Origin: Thalassobacterium maritimum
GTDB taxonomy: Bacteria > Verrucomicrobiota > Verrucomicrobiia > Opitutales > Coraliomargaritaceae
Direction: 5' to 3'
NCBI RefSeq assembly: GCF_031127805.1
Contig: NZ_JARXHW010000020.1
Location: 13,584 to 77,583, forward strand
Length of the DNA stretch: 64,000 nt
Shown here: positions 16,723-26,413 of the stretch, piece by piece
Position numbering within the stretch: the first letter of the stretch is position 1
How the letters are laid out: each line of letters starts with the position of its first letter
Program-made: the position numbers and the translations under genes
Notes under the pieces: model-generated
Seen by the model: the letters and a program-made list of their open reading frames with translations, nothing else
Database searches by the model: none
Told to the model about the DNA's origin: nothing

Positions 16723-18452
16723 ATGCACTGAGAGCACTATTCTGGTTCGATTTCACACGCTGCCGCCGTTGGTTGTTGGTGTGGTGGCTCTGTTGTTGGA
16801 TGCTCGCAGTTATGGGGTTAGCTTTGGTCCTCGGCGGCAAGTTGCTGTTTGCGGGCATTAGCCAGGTGATGCCCGTTGGAATCGCGTATTTGCTGATGCT
16901 GATTTTAGTTGGCCTCCTTTTTCAGACTTCGCATCCTGGGCGTAAGGAGAGTTGCTTGTGCGCACGTCCTGTGTCTGCGGGGCAGATTTTACTGAGTCGC
17001 TGGTGCTTCGCAGTAGTGTTGTTATTATTGCCATTTTATCTGTCGCAATTGCTGCCGCTGTTGTGGGTGGATCGGAGCACTGGCGCGCTGGCGGCTTTTA
17101 CCCTCCACTACTGGGGGGTGCATTTCGGGCTGGTGGCGGTGCTTGGTGCTGTAGCGACTGCTTCGGAGAAGATGTATAGTTATGTCTTACGTTGTTTTTT
17201 CGGAGGCGCATTGCTGTTGGCCTTGGCTGATACTATGCGACGCTACTCTTGGCGCGAGGCGAATTGGATCTACGTGAAGTCTCCCGAGGCGGCTCAGTTG
17301 CTTCTGGAGGTAGGACTTTCGTTGGCTGGCTTGTTAATATTTGCTCCAATTATGTGGGCGCAGTATCGAGGGCGTGCTTCCTGGCGACTGGCTGTGGTTG
17401 GGTTGATGGGCGCGATTACTTTAGCGGCTGCGTGGAAGCCAGTGAAATTCTTAACGGATGTCTCTCTGGTAGGACACGCGATGTCGGAACAGGTGGTGGA
17501 TCTTGAGGGACTCACAATCACGGTTGAACGACAGAGCCAGCATAGTTCCTATACCGTGCAGCGTAATCAAGGCGACACGAGTCGCAGCACCTATGCGCAA
17601 TCGGTGCCCCCTTATTGGAAGAATGGTGCCGAAGAATTTTGGTTTATGCGGGGACGTTTTGAAATTGAAGGTTTGGATCCGACTTTGACCTACTCGGCAC
17701 GTTTGCTCGAAGCGCGTTGGATCTCTGAGTCGGGCGATGTCGTGATTTATGACCCGCCGCTGAGAACGCATTTCATACGCAATCACGGGTATACGGCTCC
17801 AGCGCCGCCAGTGACAAGCGCTCGAATGACAGAATTGCTGGGTGAGCCACCTACGCGACCGCAGTATTTTCATCCGGTCACGGGGCAGACTGAGGTATTG
17901 TTATTTGGCGCCTGGACTTCGATCTACAAACGCTATCAATCGACTCCAGGACGTTTGGAGCTACGGGTGCGGGTTGACTTTTATCGGCATGAGTTGAGTC
18001 AGCGTATTGCTTTAGCTGAGCAGGGGGGCGGGCTTTCTGCTAGTAGTCGCTATCACTTGCAGGGCTATGCTCAGACTGGCGATGAGTTTGAAGCTCGCTT
18101 AATGTACTTTACGCCGAAGCAGATGTGGGAGCGACCCATCGAGCAACGATGGAGTCATATTTCCCGTAACTGGTGGCTCTATGATTCGAATTCGGGACAA
18201 CGAGCTCCTGCAATGGGCATCAGGGCGAGTGGTGTCTCTTTTTCGCAGAGTTTGAGTTGTCGTTATATCGAGCCTTCCTTTAAGGAAAATGGCAGTCGAT
18301 GGCATCTGCCGGATCTTACGCAGCCTGAACGGCTTGAGTTATTGCATATCGAGCCGCGCTATTTGGGCACTTCGGTGGTGGATGTGACGACGGAGGACTT
18401 TGCGCTGGTGACGCCAGAGACTATCGAAAGAGCTGAAAGGAATGAACTATGA
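16719..18452 (+). CDS. ABC transporter permease with large extracytoplasmic C-terminal domain
   Basis: A 577-residue protein starting at GTG 16719, which overlaps the ATPase stop. The first 230 residues contain about six to seven hydrophobic helices (WLLVWWLCCWMLAVMGLALVL, PVGIAYLLMLILVGLLF and others). A roughly 310-residue soluble region rich in Tyr and Trp follows, probably periplasmic. The layout resembles YtrC/YtrD-type permeases of ABC-2 exporters, although the soluble domain is unusual and I do not recognise it. A second related gene follows with a 4-base overlap, so the transporter is likely a heterodimer. The substrate is unknown. Confidence 0.7.
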   Translation: MNALRALFWFDFTRCRRWLLVWWLCCWMLAVMGLALVLGGKLLFAGISQVMPVGIAYLLMLILVGLLFQTSHPGRKESCLCARPVSAGQILLSRWCFAVVLLLLPFYLSQLLPLLWVDRSTGALAAFTLHYWGVHFGLVAVLGAVATASEKMYSYVLRCFFGGALLLALADTMRRYSWREANWIYVKSPEAAQLLLEVGLSLAGLLIFAPIMWAQYRGRASWRLAVVGLMGAITLAAAWKPVKFLTDVSLVGHAMSEQVVDLEGLTITVERQSQHSSYTVQRNQGDTSRSTYAQSVPPYWKNGAEEFWFMRGRFEIEGLDPTLTYSARLLEARWISESGDVVIYDPPLRTHFIRNHGYTAPAPPVTSARMTELLGEPPTRPQYFHPVTGQTEVLLFGAWTSIYKRYQSTPGRLELRVRVDFYRHELSQRIALAEQGGGLSASSRYHLQGYAQTGDEFEARLMYFTPKQMWERPIEQRWSHISRNWWLYDSNSGQRAPAMGIRASGVSFSQSLSCRYIEPSFKENGSRWHLPDLTQPERLELLHIEPRYLGTSVVDVTTEDFALVTPETIERAERNEL

Positions 18453-20065
18453 TTGTGCATTTACTTAAGAACGACTCGCGATTCTTGCGCCCTTGGCTCA
18501 TCGCTTGGACTGTCGTGCTGATTGTGGGAGTGATCATGATTGCGGGACTGCGGACTCCGCTTGGTTGGGATCGGGGATACTGGAGTTTTCTACAATATGC
18601 GATACTGCTCAGCATGCTGGTACAAATGCTGTTCCATGCGGTCCTGGTGATCAAGATTGTGCAAAAGGAGAATCTGCAAAATTCGAAAAGTTACTGGCTT
18701 ACGCGACCGATCAAATGCGGTCATTTAGTTGTGAGTAAATATGTGTTCTGGTTACTGTGGATCGTACTGCCGCAAATGCTGCAAGCCGCCGTGATGGGGG
18801 CAATCTTCCCAAGTGGGTGGGCCGGGGCGTCTCATGCGATCGGGGCGATGCTGTTGTTGACCTTTATATTGGGACAATGTTCGTTTCTGGCAGGAAGCCT
18901 GACGAAGGATTCAGGGCAGGCATTCGCAGTGCTGATAGGTGTACCTTTTGTGTTTTTGTTGCTGGGACACATTGTTCTAACCGCGGGGCGTAAGCTCCTT
19001 CCTCTCGATGGTATCTGGTATAGCATCTCTTCGATTCCATATTTGGAAGCAATTGTGCTTATATTTGTCGCTGTGTTAAATGTATTTGATTATTGGATAC
19101 ATTTGCAATGTCCTGGGCGACGTTGGCGTCATCGGCTGATTTGTGCTGGGGTGTTGGTTTTGATGATGCTCGCAGGGAGGTTGCCCACGTATGAGCCGCT
19201 GCCAGAATCTAATATAATGCGGCCAGAGGGGGCCACGTTTGATTTGGGCGAGATTATGTTTACGCGTACTGATTATCCTTTGCCAGGTAGTCGGAGCGGA
19301 CATGTCGATCGTACGGTTGAACTCTGGCGAGAAGTGAGCACTGGCAGCGATTATGGTCTGAAGGCACGGTATGAATGGAGCAGTTTGCCTGCAGGCTGGA
19401 TAGCAGATATAGAGGCCTTGCGCAGTTTCGATAGTGAGGGGCGTTGGTTGCGCGCTCGTAATGATCGTAATCAAAATTGGTCTAAACAACGGACTTACAG
19501 TGATGCATTTGTCCATTCGCTTTTTCCAGAGGATATAATGGCGGAGGGGCTTAGATCGGGAGGGGGGAATAAACAGCTCTTTTCCAGCCCTTTTGTAAGG
19601 GTTGAGGACATGCGAGGGAATCGTGAGTTTTCAACGACATTTGCGACTCGTTTTTATCGTTCCGATAAAATTCGTTTGCCGCTAGATCCAGCCGCTAGGA
19701 TGGATCTCGGCGCGACCCGATTGATACTAGATTTGGATGGAATTGATGGGGGGAGTGGCGATATCGTGTTATGGTTTAGCTATCTAGGGAGTGATGCTCT
19801 AGAGCACCAATTAGGGAACGGTTTGGATGAGGGCTATTTTGTCTTGAGAGATCCAGTTTCGAGCCGCGTTGCGGTCGGCCGTCGTGGTGGTGGCAACTCC
19901 TCGTCTGCGCTGGGTTTACTGACTACAGGCCAGTTCGAAATCACATTCTCGGGCCTGCCTTCTATGGTGAACGCAATGGATCGCCTCGAATTGTATTTTC
20001 TCCAGCAAAACTTAGTCGGCACTTATGTCGAAACGGTTTCTTACCAACTGCCAGCGGAGAATTAG
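18449..20065 (+). CDS. Second ABC permease of the operon
   Basis: A 538-residue protein with the same architecture as its upstream neighbour: six to seven hydrophobic segments in the first 240 residues (LIAWTVVLIVGVIMIAGL, FLQYAILLSMLVQMLFHAVL, GAMLLLTFILGQCSFLAGSL, AFAVLIGVPFVFLLLGHIVL), then a soluble region of about 290 residues. SYWLTRPIKCGHLVVSKY parallels a cytoplasmic loop of the first permease (CARPVSAGQILLSRW), which supports homology. ATG 18449 overlaps the previous stop by four bases. It is the last gene of the operon; the BlaI gene follows after 158 bases with its own operators. Confidence 0.7.
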   Translation: MIVHLLKNDSRFLRPWLIAWTVVLIVGVIMIAGLRTPLGWDRGYWSFLQYAILLSMLVQMLFHAVLVIKIVQKENLQNSKSYWLTRPIKCGHLVVSKYVFWLLWIVLPQMLQAAVMGAIFPSGWAGASHAIGAMLLLTFILGQCSFLAGSLTKDSGQAFAVLIGVPFVFLLLGHIVLTAGRKLLPLDGIWYSISSIPYLEAIVLIFVAVLNVFDYWIHLQCPGRRWRHRLICAGVLVLMMLAGRLPTYEPLPESNIMRPEGATFDLGEIMFTRTDYPLPGSRSGHVDRTVELWREVSTGSDYGLKARYEWSSLPAGWIADIEALRSFDSEGRWLRARNDRNQNWSKQRTYSDAFVHSLFPEDIMAEGLRSGGGNKQLFSSPFVRVEDMRGNREFSTTFATRFYRSDKIRLPLDPAARMDLGATRLILDLDGIDGGSGDIVLWFSYLGSDALEHQLGNGLDEGYFVLRDPVSSRVAVGRRGGGNSSSALGLLTTGQFEITFSGLPSMVNAMDRLELYFLQQNLVGTYVETVSYQLPAEN

Positions 20066-20161
20066 GATCGATTGCTCTGAGATGCGCGTTGTTCTGAGCA
20101 CGCCAAATTCTAAAGATTAAATAGGTCGACCTTGAGCTAAGATATAGAAAAATCTTGCGCC

Positions 20162-20202
20162 TACTGTAATTACAGTATTGTTGTCTACTGTGTTCACAGT
20201 AG
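20162..20202 (+). promoter_or_regulatory. Two BlaI-type operators
   Basis: A perfect 16-base palindrome TACTGTAATTACAGTA (20162-20177) is followed by CTACTGTG-TT-CACAGTAG (20185-20202), a perfect inverted repeat with a 2-base centre. Both contain the TACWGT/ACAGTA half-sites expected of BlaI/MecI/CopY repressors. Their centres are 24 bases apart and they end 21 bases before the blaI-like ATG, consistent with autoregulation of the blaI-blaR1 pair. Confidence 0.8.
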
Positions 20203-20223
20203 ATCATTATACGAAAGCAATTT

Positions 20224-20613
20224 ATGTCGAAGAAACCATCTGATTTTGAATTACAAATTCTGGGCGTGCTTTGGGAGTCTGCGCCGCAGACGGTGCGCGA
20301 AGTGCGTGCGAGTCTAACGGATGAGAAGGAGCGTGCGTATACCAGCGTGCTTTCTGTCATGCAGGTCATGGAGAAGAAGGGCTATCTGCGGCGAGAGAAA
20401 GCGAGTAGTGGTAATGCGGACCTTTGGTCGCCGGCGGTCGATCGTGCGGCAGTGACTTCGCCTTTGATTCGCGGGTGGGTCCAGCAGTTGTTTGGCGGAC
20501 GTCCGAGCGCAGTGATGCAGCAGCTGTTGGATGGAGACTCAGTGGATGCCAGTGAGGTGGCTGAAATTCGCAGGTTACTTAAAGAGTATGAGTCCAACAA
20601 CGATGTGTCATGA
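20224..20613 (+). CDS. BlaI/MecI/CopY-family transcriptional repressor
   Basis: A 129-residue dimeric winged-helix repressor. The N-terminus (PSDFELQILGVLWESAPQTVREV) and the recognition region (YTSVLSVMQVMEKKGYLRREK) are typical. The C-terminal helical part ends LLDGDSVDASEVAEIRRLLKEYE. It should bind the paired operators at 20162-20202. In staphylococci BlaI is cleaved after BlaR1 senses beta-lactam. The adjacent BlaR1-like gene overlaps by four bases (ATGA), so the same protease-repressor logic is expected, but the signal need not be a beta-lactam and no beta-lactamase is nearby. Confidence 0.92.
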   Translation: MSKKPSDFELQILGVLWESAPQTVREVRASLTDEKERAYTSVLSVMQVMEKKGYLRREKASSGNADLWSPAVDRAAVTSPLIRGWVQQLFGGRPSAVMQQLLDGDSVDASEVAEIRRLLKEYESNNDVS

Positions 20614-23600
20614 TCGAGTTTTATAATCAATTGACGGCGCCGTTGTTGGTAGAGGCGCTTTTGCATACGCTTTGGGTTGGCGCCTTATGCGCTTTGCTAT
20701 TGTTCGCTACGCTAAAATGTCTACCAGCGCGACGCTATCATGTGCGCTATGGCATTTCCTTGTGCGTGTTATTGATGATTTGTGCATCATTGCCAGTGGG
20801 GCTGGCGATTTTAACGACGTCCGAAGACGTGGTTTCTCGGAGTGCGCCGCCGCAGCCGACCTTGGCTGCTGCGGCGGCTGCTTCGCCGTCGTTGATGGAA
20901 GGGGCGTCTGAGGAGCCAGTCATGTTGGCAGAAATTGATGCATGGCAGAGCCTGGGAGAGGTCGAGGAAAGGCGCAGAAGCTGGGCCATGTACGTCTTCG
21001 CCTGCTTGGTGCTCGGTACTGTCGTTGGTATGGTTCGTGTGATTGCTTCGGTGCGTGGCGCACGCAACTTACGTCGAGATGCAGAGCCGATCGAATGCGT
21101 CGAGTTAGCTGTTCTCAGTGAGCGCATTGGTTTGCGTCGTATGGTGCCTGTGCTGAAGAGCGGACTGTGTCAGGTGCCGGCGGTCTGTGGCTTGTTCAAG
21201 CCTGTGATATTGCTTCCCTTGAGTCAGTTGACCGCGCTGAACCCGGAACACATCGAAGCAATCCTGGCGCATGAATTAGCACATATTAAGCGCTGCGATC
21301 CGATCGTGAATTTCCTGCAATTGATCGCAGAAGCCTTTTTGTTCTTTAACCCGTTTTTGTGGTGGGTGAGTGGACAGGTGCGGCAAGAGCGTGAAGCTGC
21401 CTGTGATGCCATGGCTGTAGAGGCGACTGGGCAGCGATCGATCTATGTGCAAGCATTGACTGAGGTCGCGGCGGGGCAGCTTGTGCCTGCGGATGCCGCT
21501 CAGCTTTCGTTTGCTGGTGACGCAAAGTCGGGCACTTTACTTGATCGGGTGAAACGATTGCTCCGGCCCACTTCGTCGCCGGAATTACGTTTGCGAATGC
21601 CGATGTTATGCTTGATCTTTGTCGGGGTTTTTTCGGTCGCAGTCCTATTGCAGTGGACGGCGCGTTCGGCAGTTAAGGCGCTGACTCCCGATGAGCGTAT
21701 TGAACAGGTGAATACAGTGCACGAGGTGTATCCGCAGTATGCGGTGGAGTCTTTTGACCAAGATGTGGCAGCTAGCAAGCCCTTGATTCTGTCGGGTCAA
21801 GCGCTGTGCCCCGACGGCACGCCGCCGGCAGGGACGGTGCAAATTTATTGTTACTCACGATTTGGACGAGGCTCTATGTTAAGTTCGGAGCAAGCGAGGC
21901 ACGCAGGTCGTTTTGATTTTATTGTCAAGCCGGGAGATGTTTCGTTACTCGTGTTGGCGGAAGGATGGGCGCCCTTGTATGTGGATTTAGGTACGGTCCG
22001 TGAAACACAACGGGAAATGAAGTTTCAACTGCAGGAAGGTTATAATGCACAACTGCGCCTGATGGATTCTGGGGGGGAGCCTATTTCAAATGCGAAGGTG
22101 GACTACCAATGGGATGTGGGGCCTTCGGGGCGGCTTGATTCGGCAGAAGCCGATGCCAATGGTTTGGTGCAATTGGAGGACTTAGGTGATTTGCCTCTAA
22201 AGGTTTCATGTCGGATTGCAGGTTATCAAGAGATGTCTTTGCGAGATCTGCGGTTACAACCTGGCGAGGTGTATGACTTAGTGCTTCAGCCGAGTCAGCC
22301 TCTAAGGCTGCATGTGCATGCGGCTGAGAGCGGAGAAGCGCTTGCGGGGGCCCAAGTCGAAGTTTTATCGCGGGACTTCTCCGCGGGGATGCATATGGCT
22401 GCGCTCGGTGCGGAGAAGCCAATTGTCAGCTCAGTGGAGGGCGTGGCAGTCATGAATACTTTGAACGACGCAGGGCGATATTACTTCGGGGTGTCGAAGC
22501 CGGGATATATGGGCGAAATCGTCGGGCCCTGTTTAGCTGGAGAGGACGTCAGCCTCGATTTGAAGCCGCGGCCTGTGCTATCTTTTCAGGTCGCAGGCGT
22601 ACCGGATTCGTTGTTGGATGCTGAGGGCAAAGTTGAGTATACGATCAGTTATTCATTTAGCTATGAGGATCATACGTCATCGGGCAGAGAGCGTGAGACT
22701 ATGAGTGCGGCTGTGCAGGATGGGGTGCTGCAGTTTGAATTCAGCCCCAAGTGGCGTTCTCAGATTGATCTAAAGTTAGGTGAAATCGATTTAAGTTTTC
22801 AGCCAGGGCAATATTTGACATCGGGGGCGGTGCAGGCGTCGCTTGGGGCATCCGCGATTGATCCGGCGCTGGAGTATGTATTGAGGCCGGTTGAAGTACG
22901 TTTTCAAACCCCGGTAGGTGAGCCGCTGGCGGAAGGACGATTGAGTGTTCGTTTTGATCAGAGCCCGATCGTGAAAGGGCAGGCGCGACGAAGAACGCAG
23001 CGTTTGGTCGAAGTGGTTGCTGGCGTGGCTCAGTTCGAGCTTCCAGTTCCGAACCAAATAGAGCTCGAGCCCGAAGGATTGCGTGGCTACTGGTTTGAGC
23101 GTGAGTATCGAATTGAAGTGCCTTCGTCTGTATCTTCTGAGCCTTTTATACACGAGGTCGAAACGCAGCGTGCGGGAGCGATCGCCGGGAGGATTCTTGA
23201 GCCTGATGGGAGCGTGCCTTCCAATTTATTAATCGGAGTTTTTGAGACTGAAAACTCGAACGAGCAGACGAAGCGCAGCTCCCTAAGCATCAAAGTAAAA
23301 AATGCATCGAGTAGTCATGATCAGGATAATGAATTCTTGGCCAGTCCACTGCCGCTGGGGGGCAGCTATGTGATATCTGCATCGCGTGGATACACGCATT
23401 TACTTTCTGAGTCGATAGATTTGACTGAGGCGCTGCCGGTGCGACGTATTCGAATGGAAATGCCCGTGGGAGAGACGATCAGCGGCAGAGTCATCAATGA
23501 GCGCGGTGAAGCGATTGCGATGGCGACGACTCAGTTTAGTTTTGAGCCGAACGAGGGGCACAGTTTTTCGCGTTCGGGTCCTCGCACGGATCGCGAAGGG

Positions 23601-24044
23601 CGCTTCCGTCTGGATTCGGTGAACAGCGAGGTGGAGGGTACTTATTATATTACGGTCGACTCTGTTGCAGGCTATCAGCCGATCAAGTCTCGTTTGAATC
23701 TTCGTGAGAAGGAGCAGGTGATCCAACTTAAGCCTGGCCATCGGATGAGCGGTGTTGTGATCGAAGCAGGAACTGGCAAGGTGATTCCAGGAGCCGAAGT
23801 ATATGCCAGTCGCAGTGAGTATCAAGCGGGTGCATTCCCCTTTTCGTTTGATGCCGAGCTTACAGATGCGCAGGGGCGTTTCGAATTTACAAACCTTCCG
23901 CCGGGCGAGTTTAAGGTTGCTTCGCGGAGCGGGCGCATGGCTTCAGGTTATGAGGCGATCGCTCACACCGATCGCGATGAAGTGGTCGAGGTCAAGATCG
24001 AGCTCTATGAGTGGGAGAAGCTCGTGCCAGTTGAGGTAGAGTGA
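20610..24044 (+). CDS. BlaR1/MecR1-like M56 metallopeptidase with long carboxypeptidase-regulatory-like tail
   Basis: A 1144-residue membrane protein. The first 350 residues form an M56 peptidase: hydrophobic segments near 15-35, 48-66, 125-145 and 325-345, zinc motif HELAH at residues 221-225, and downstream LFFNPFLWW with EREAACDA as the further zinc ligand region. Instead of a penicillin-binding sensor domain, the remaining 780 residues are periplasmic and carry several carboxypeptidase-regulatory (Ig-like) modules, e.g. GAIAGRILEPDGSVPSN, ETISGRVINERGEAIA and HRMSGVVIEAGTGKVIPGAEVYAS. The modules may bind envelope polymers and act as the sensor. It probably inactivates the upstream repressor. 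Confidence 0.85.
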   Translation: MIEFYNQLTAPLLVEALLHTLWVGALCALLLFATLKCLPARRYHVRYGISLCVLLMICASLPVGLAILTTSEDVVSRSAPPQPTLAAAAAASPSLMEGASEEPVMLAEIDAWQSLGEVEERRRSWAMYVFACLVLGTVVGMVRVIASVRGARNLRRDAEPIECVELAVLSERIGLRRMVPVLKSGLCQVPAVCGLFKPVILLPLSQLTALNPEHIEAILAHELAHIKRCDPIVNFLQLIAEAFLFFNPFLWWVSGQVRQEREAACDAMAVEATGQRSIYVQALTEVAAGQLVPADAAQLSFAGDAKSGTLLDRVKRLLRPTSSPELRLRMPMLCLIFVGVFSVAVLLQWTARSAVKALTPDERIEQVNTVHEVYPQYAVESFDQDVAASKPLILSGQALCPDGTPPAGTVQIYCYSRFGRGSMLSSEQARHAGRFDFIVKPGDVSLLVLAEGWAPLYVDLGTVRETQREMKFQLQEGYNAQLRLMDSGGEPISNAKVDYQWDVGPSGRLDSAEADANGLVQLEDLGDLPLKVSCRIAGYQEMSLRDLRLQPGEVYDLVLQPSQPLRLHVHAAESGEALAGAQVEVLSRDFSAGMHMAALGAEKPIVSSVEGVAVMNTLNDAGRYYFGVSKPGYMGEIVGPCLAGEDVSLDLKPRPVLSFQVAGVPDSLLDAEGKVEYTISYSFSYEDHTSSGRERETMSAAVQDGVLQFEFSPKWRSQIDLKLGEIDLSFQPGQYLTSGAVQASLGASAIDPALEYVLRPVEVRFQTPVGEPLAEGRLSVRFDQSPIVKGQARRRTQRLVEVVAGVAQFELPVPNQIELEPEGLRGYWFEREYRIEVPSSVSSEPFIHEVETQRAGAIAGRILEPDGSVPSNLLIGVFETENSNEQTKRSSLSIKVKNASSSHDQDNEFLASPLPLGGSYVISASRGYTHLLSESIDLTEALPVRRIRMEMPVGETISGRVINERGEAIAMATTQFSFEPNEGHSFSRSGPRTDREGRFRLDSVNSEVEGTYYITVDSVAGYQPIKSRLNLREKEQVIQLKPGHRMSGVVIEAGTGKVIPGAEVYASRSEYQAGAFPFSFDAELTDAQGRFEFTNLPPGEFKVASRSGRMASGYEAIAHTDRDEVVEVKIELYEWEKLVPVEVE

Positions 24045-24105
24045 GAGTGCTATGAATTTAGTTTGCTAGACATCGAATCGTTGGCTGTGTAAGCACTATG
24101 CCTGT

Positions 24106-25140
24106 ATGCTTACCCTGATTAGATTCATATTAATACTCTCAACCGCATTTTTTTTGACTAGTTGTATGGTGGTCACCGAGGAGCCTGCGGGAGGCGAAAT
24201 TCTCCGCAGTAAGGGAAAGGGGTGGGGCGGTACTTGGGTGGGCACGAACGAAGCTTTTCATATCGATGCGACAGATTCTTTAGCAGGGGAGGTCGAGATA
24301 TTTGTAGTAGGTGGAAATAATAAGAACAATTTCGCTCTTAAATCGACAACGGGGCTGCTTCGAAAGGGAAGCGATCATATCTTTCTCAACCTGAAGTTGT
24401 CTGATGTGAGTCAGAGGCAAGTGGATCCAATACTAAATGATTATTGGTACGCTTTCATTGTTGAGAAGGAGGGGGATACGATCCGGCTCTTTATTCCTGA
24501 TTACAATCAGTTGATAAAAGAGAGTGCCAAGGGGCGGGGACGGTTCGAGCAAGTTGATTCTCATTATTTACTGAAAGGGACGAGTGAAGAAATTGCCGAA
24601 TCTTTAGCAAATGATCTGCCTTTGGCGCTCTTTGATGAGTTGAAGCGCTTGCCTAATCGGATCGAGTCAATCGGAGTTAAGGAAACGACCGACCTTGGCA
24701 AATATGAGTCGCTACTCGCTGATGTTGGTTCGAGCTATGTAGCGCACTTCCCAAAGGAGATTGAAAACGATTCATCGCGTTATCAACTCTCATTTCAACC
24801 TAAATTTTTACAGGGTGGAGGGCATTTTCATTTGGAAGAGCGAATGCTACCTAAGGCTGTGGTGAAATTGCATGAACGCATGATGGGAGATGCGCTCGCC
24901 TATAAAGATATAGGTCAATCGACCTCAGTCAGCATTCGGGCAGATGTGGATGAAGAGACTCCAAGCATCGGCTACCATACTTCGGACAATGCATATTCAC
25001 TTCCTAAAGGTTTTCGTATATTTTACACACTTGCCAGCCCATACAAAAATGAGGGCTTTAAGTGGAATCACGGCTCTATTGCTGGAATTGCGATTCATCT
25101 GGCCGATGGTCGAGTGATCTATTTTTATGAAAATTGGTAG
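24106..25140 (+). CDS. Predicted lipoprotein of unknown function
   Basis: A 344-residue protein with a type II signal peptide: hydrophobic stretch FILILSTAFFLTSC with the lipobox Cys at about residue 20. The mature part has no family I recognise. It contains a Gly/Trp-rich start (GKGWGGTWVGTNEAFHIDA) and a mixed alpha/beta body, and would sit on the inner or outer membrane facing the periplasm. It starts 61 bases after the BlaR1-like gene on the same strand. It may be part of that regulon, since BlaI operators occur only upstream of blaI. Confidence 0.65.
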   Translation: MLTLIRFILILSTAFFLTSCMVVTEEPAGGEILRSKGKGWGGTWVGTNEAFHIDATDSLAGEVEIFVVGGNNKNNFALKSTTGLLRKGSDHIFLNLKLSDVSQRQVDPILNDYWYAFIVEKEGDTIRLFIPDYNQLIKESAKGRGRFEQVDSHYLLKGTSEEIAESLANDLPLALFDELKRLPNRIESIGVKETTDLGKYESLLADVGSSYVAHFPKEIENDSSRYQLSFQPKFLQGGGHFHLEERMLPKAVVKLHERMMGDALAYKDIGQSTSVSIRADVDEETPSIGYHTSDNAYSLPKGFRIFYTLASPYKNEGFKWNHGSIAGIAIHLADGRVIYFYENW

Positions 25141-25178
25141 AATGAGGGGGCAGCTAAAGCAGCCCATCCCAGTGTGCA

Positions 25179-25799
25179 CTATTTTAAGCCCAGCTTTTTC
25201 AATTTAGGATTTAAGACGCCGACGACGTAGCGGTCGTTCGGGTTGTTTTCGGCGTAGTTCTGGTGATAGCTTTCGGCGGGGTAAAAGGTGTTGAGCGCCT
25301 TGATCTCGGTCGCGACTTTATTGCCCGTTTTGGATTCGTAGGCCTGGCGACTGCTTGCGATGGCTTCGCGCTCTGCCTCGTTTTGATAAAGTAAAATGCT
25401 GCGATACTGCGAACCGAAGTCGGGCCAGACGCCGTCGCTGCGGGTGGCATCGTGGGTGGTCCAAAAGAAATCGATCAGCTTGCGATAGGGGATCACTTCG
25501 GGATCATAAATGATTTGCACGACTTCGGCATGCGAGGTCTCGCCGCGGGCGACTTGGTAATAGGTGGGCGAGGCTTCGCTGCCGCCGGCGTAGCCGCTCA
25601 CGACCTCGTTTACGCCTTCTAAACTTTCGAAAAAGGCTTCCACGCACCAAAAACAACCTGCGCCGACGACTGCGGTTTGCATGCCCTTGGGCACTTCGAC
25701 GCTGGCGGGGTGGAGATCTTTCTCAGTTTTGCTGGCATAACAGCCAATGGCTAAGAGTGAAAGGGCAGCGATGGTGAAGAGGGAGAGGGTGTGTTTCAT
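25179..25799 (-). CDS. msrA: Peptide-methionine (S)-S-oxide reductase MsrA, lipoprotein form
   Basis: MsrA reduces methionine-S-sulfoxide in oxidised proteins. The catalytic motif GCFWCVEAFF contains the nucleophilic Cys. The residues DPEVIPYRKLIDFFWTTHDAT and SQYRSILLYQNEAE are typical, and the end motif YHQNYAENNPN is intact. An N-terminal lipobox (LSLLAIGC, about residue 20 from ATG 25799) implies export and lipid anchoring, so it repairs envelope proteins rather than cytosolic ones. An ATG five codons upstream (25814) is the alternative start. Thioredoxin-like electron donors for a periplasmic MsrA are not encoded nearby. It converges with the lipoprotein gene. Confidence 0.9.
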   Translation of the reverse strand: MKHTLSLFTIAALSLLAIGCYASKTEKDLHPASVEVPKGMQTAVVGAGCFWCVEAFFESLEGVNEVVSGYAGGSEASPTYYQVARGETSHAEVVQIIYDPEVIPYRKLIDFFWTTHDATRSDGVWPDFGSQYRSILLYQNEAEREAIASSRQAYESKTGNKVATEIKALNTFYPAESYHQNYAENNPNDRYVVGVLNPKLKKLGLK

Positions 25800-26066
25800 G
25801 GGGGTAAGATGCATTAGCTGAAAAATAATTCCACTTTCACGGAGTCTTTTTGTGAGCGCATCCTAAAGCATGCAGTTTGCAGTGTTTTTTGAGCTTTTTA
25901 CATGGATTTTTGCAAGATGGGTTGATGGATACTCCGTAATAAACTTACGCTTTTGTATGAATCTATGAGCTCCATTTGAAATTGGCATGAAAGATGGTAT
26001 GTCACCATTCGTCGCACAACTGCGGCAAAAAAATAAAAGACATAACAATCAAAAACGGAGGACAAT

Positions 26067-26378
26067 ATGAAACGCACAAACGCTGCTATCGCCAACTGGG
26101 TCATCGAATTACGAGATGGAGCCTTACAGTTGCAGCGTGCGTTTCCATTTGCTCATGAGGCGGACCTGGTGAGTTTTATGGAATATGTCGGCAAGTTTAT
26201 GAAATGTCCTGGCATGACGGTGATCACATCGAACACCAAGCATCCGAAGCCATCTGCTGTCGTGCGTATGGAAATTTTGCCAGAACGGGCCTTGCTTAAA
26301 GCAGCGGGTGATATTGCGACGACTTGTGAGCATGAATATGCTGCCATTCTGTCGTCTCCTGTCGAATCGGCAGCCTAG
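26067..26378 (+). CDS. Small protein, possibly DCoH (pterin dehydratase)-fold
   Basis: A 103-residue cytosolic protein. A strong Shine-Dalgarno GGAGG lies 8 bases before the ATG and a strong terminator follows at 26414, so it is a genuine, probably well expressed single gene. The central pattern LQRAFPFAHEADLVSFMEYVGKF followed by a hydrophobic strand, a short loop and VVRMEI loosely recalls the alpha/beta layout of 4a-hydroxytetrahydrobiopterin dehydratases. The catalytic HH-P motif is absent, so I do not assign that activity. The 250 bases before it hold TTGAAA and TATGTC boxes at 16-base spacing (25975-26002 region), a weak promoter candidate. Confidence 0.7.
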   Translation: MKRTNAAIANWVIELRDGALQLQRAFPFAHEADLVSFMEYVGKFMKCPGMTVITSNTKHPKPSAVVRMEILPERALLKAAGDIATTCEHEYAAILSSPVESAA

Positions 26379-26413
26379 TCACTCATTATTGCTCAAGCCT
26401 CGCGCTATTTATC

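Noticed and set aside
20610..24044. Beta-lactam resistance locus
   Set aside because: The sensor lacks a penicillin-binding domain and no beta-lactamase or PBP gene is adjacent, so beta-lactam sensing is not supported.
25141..25178. Hairpin between the lipoprotein and msrA as a bidirectional terminator
   Set aside because: GGGC...GCCC is short and interrupted with no T-run on either strand.
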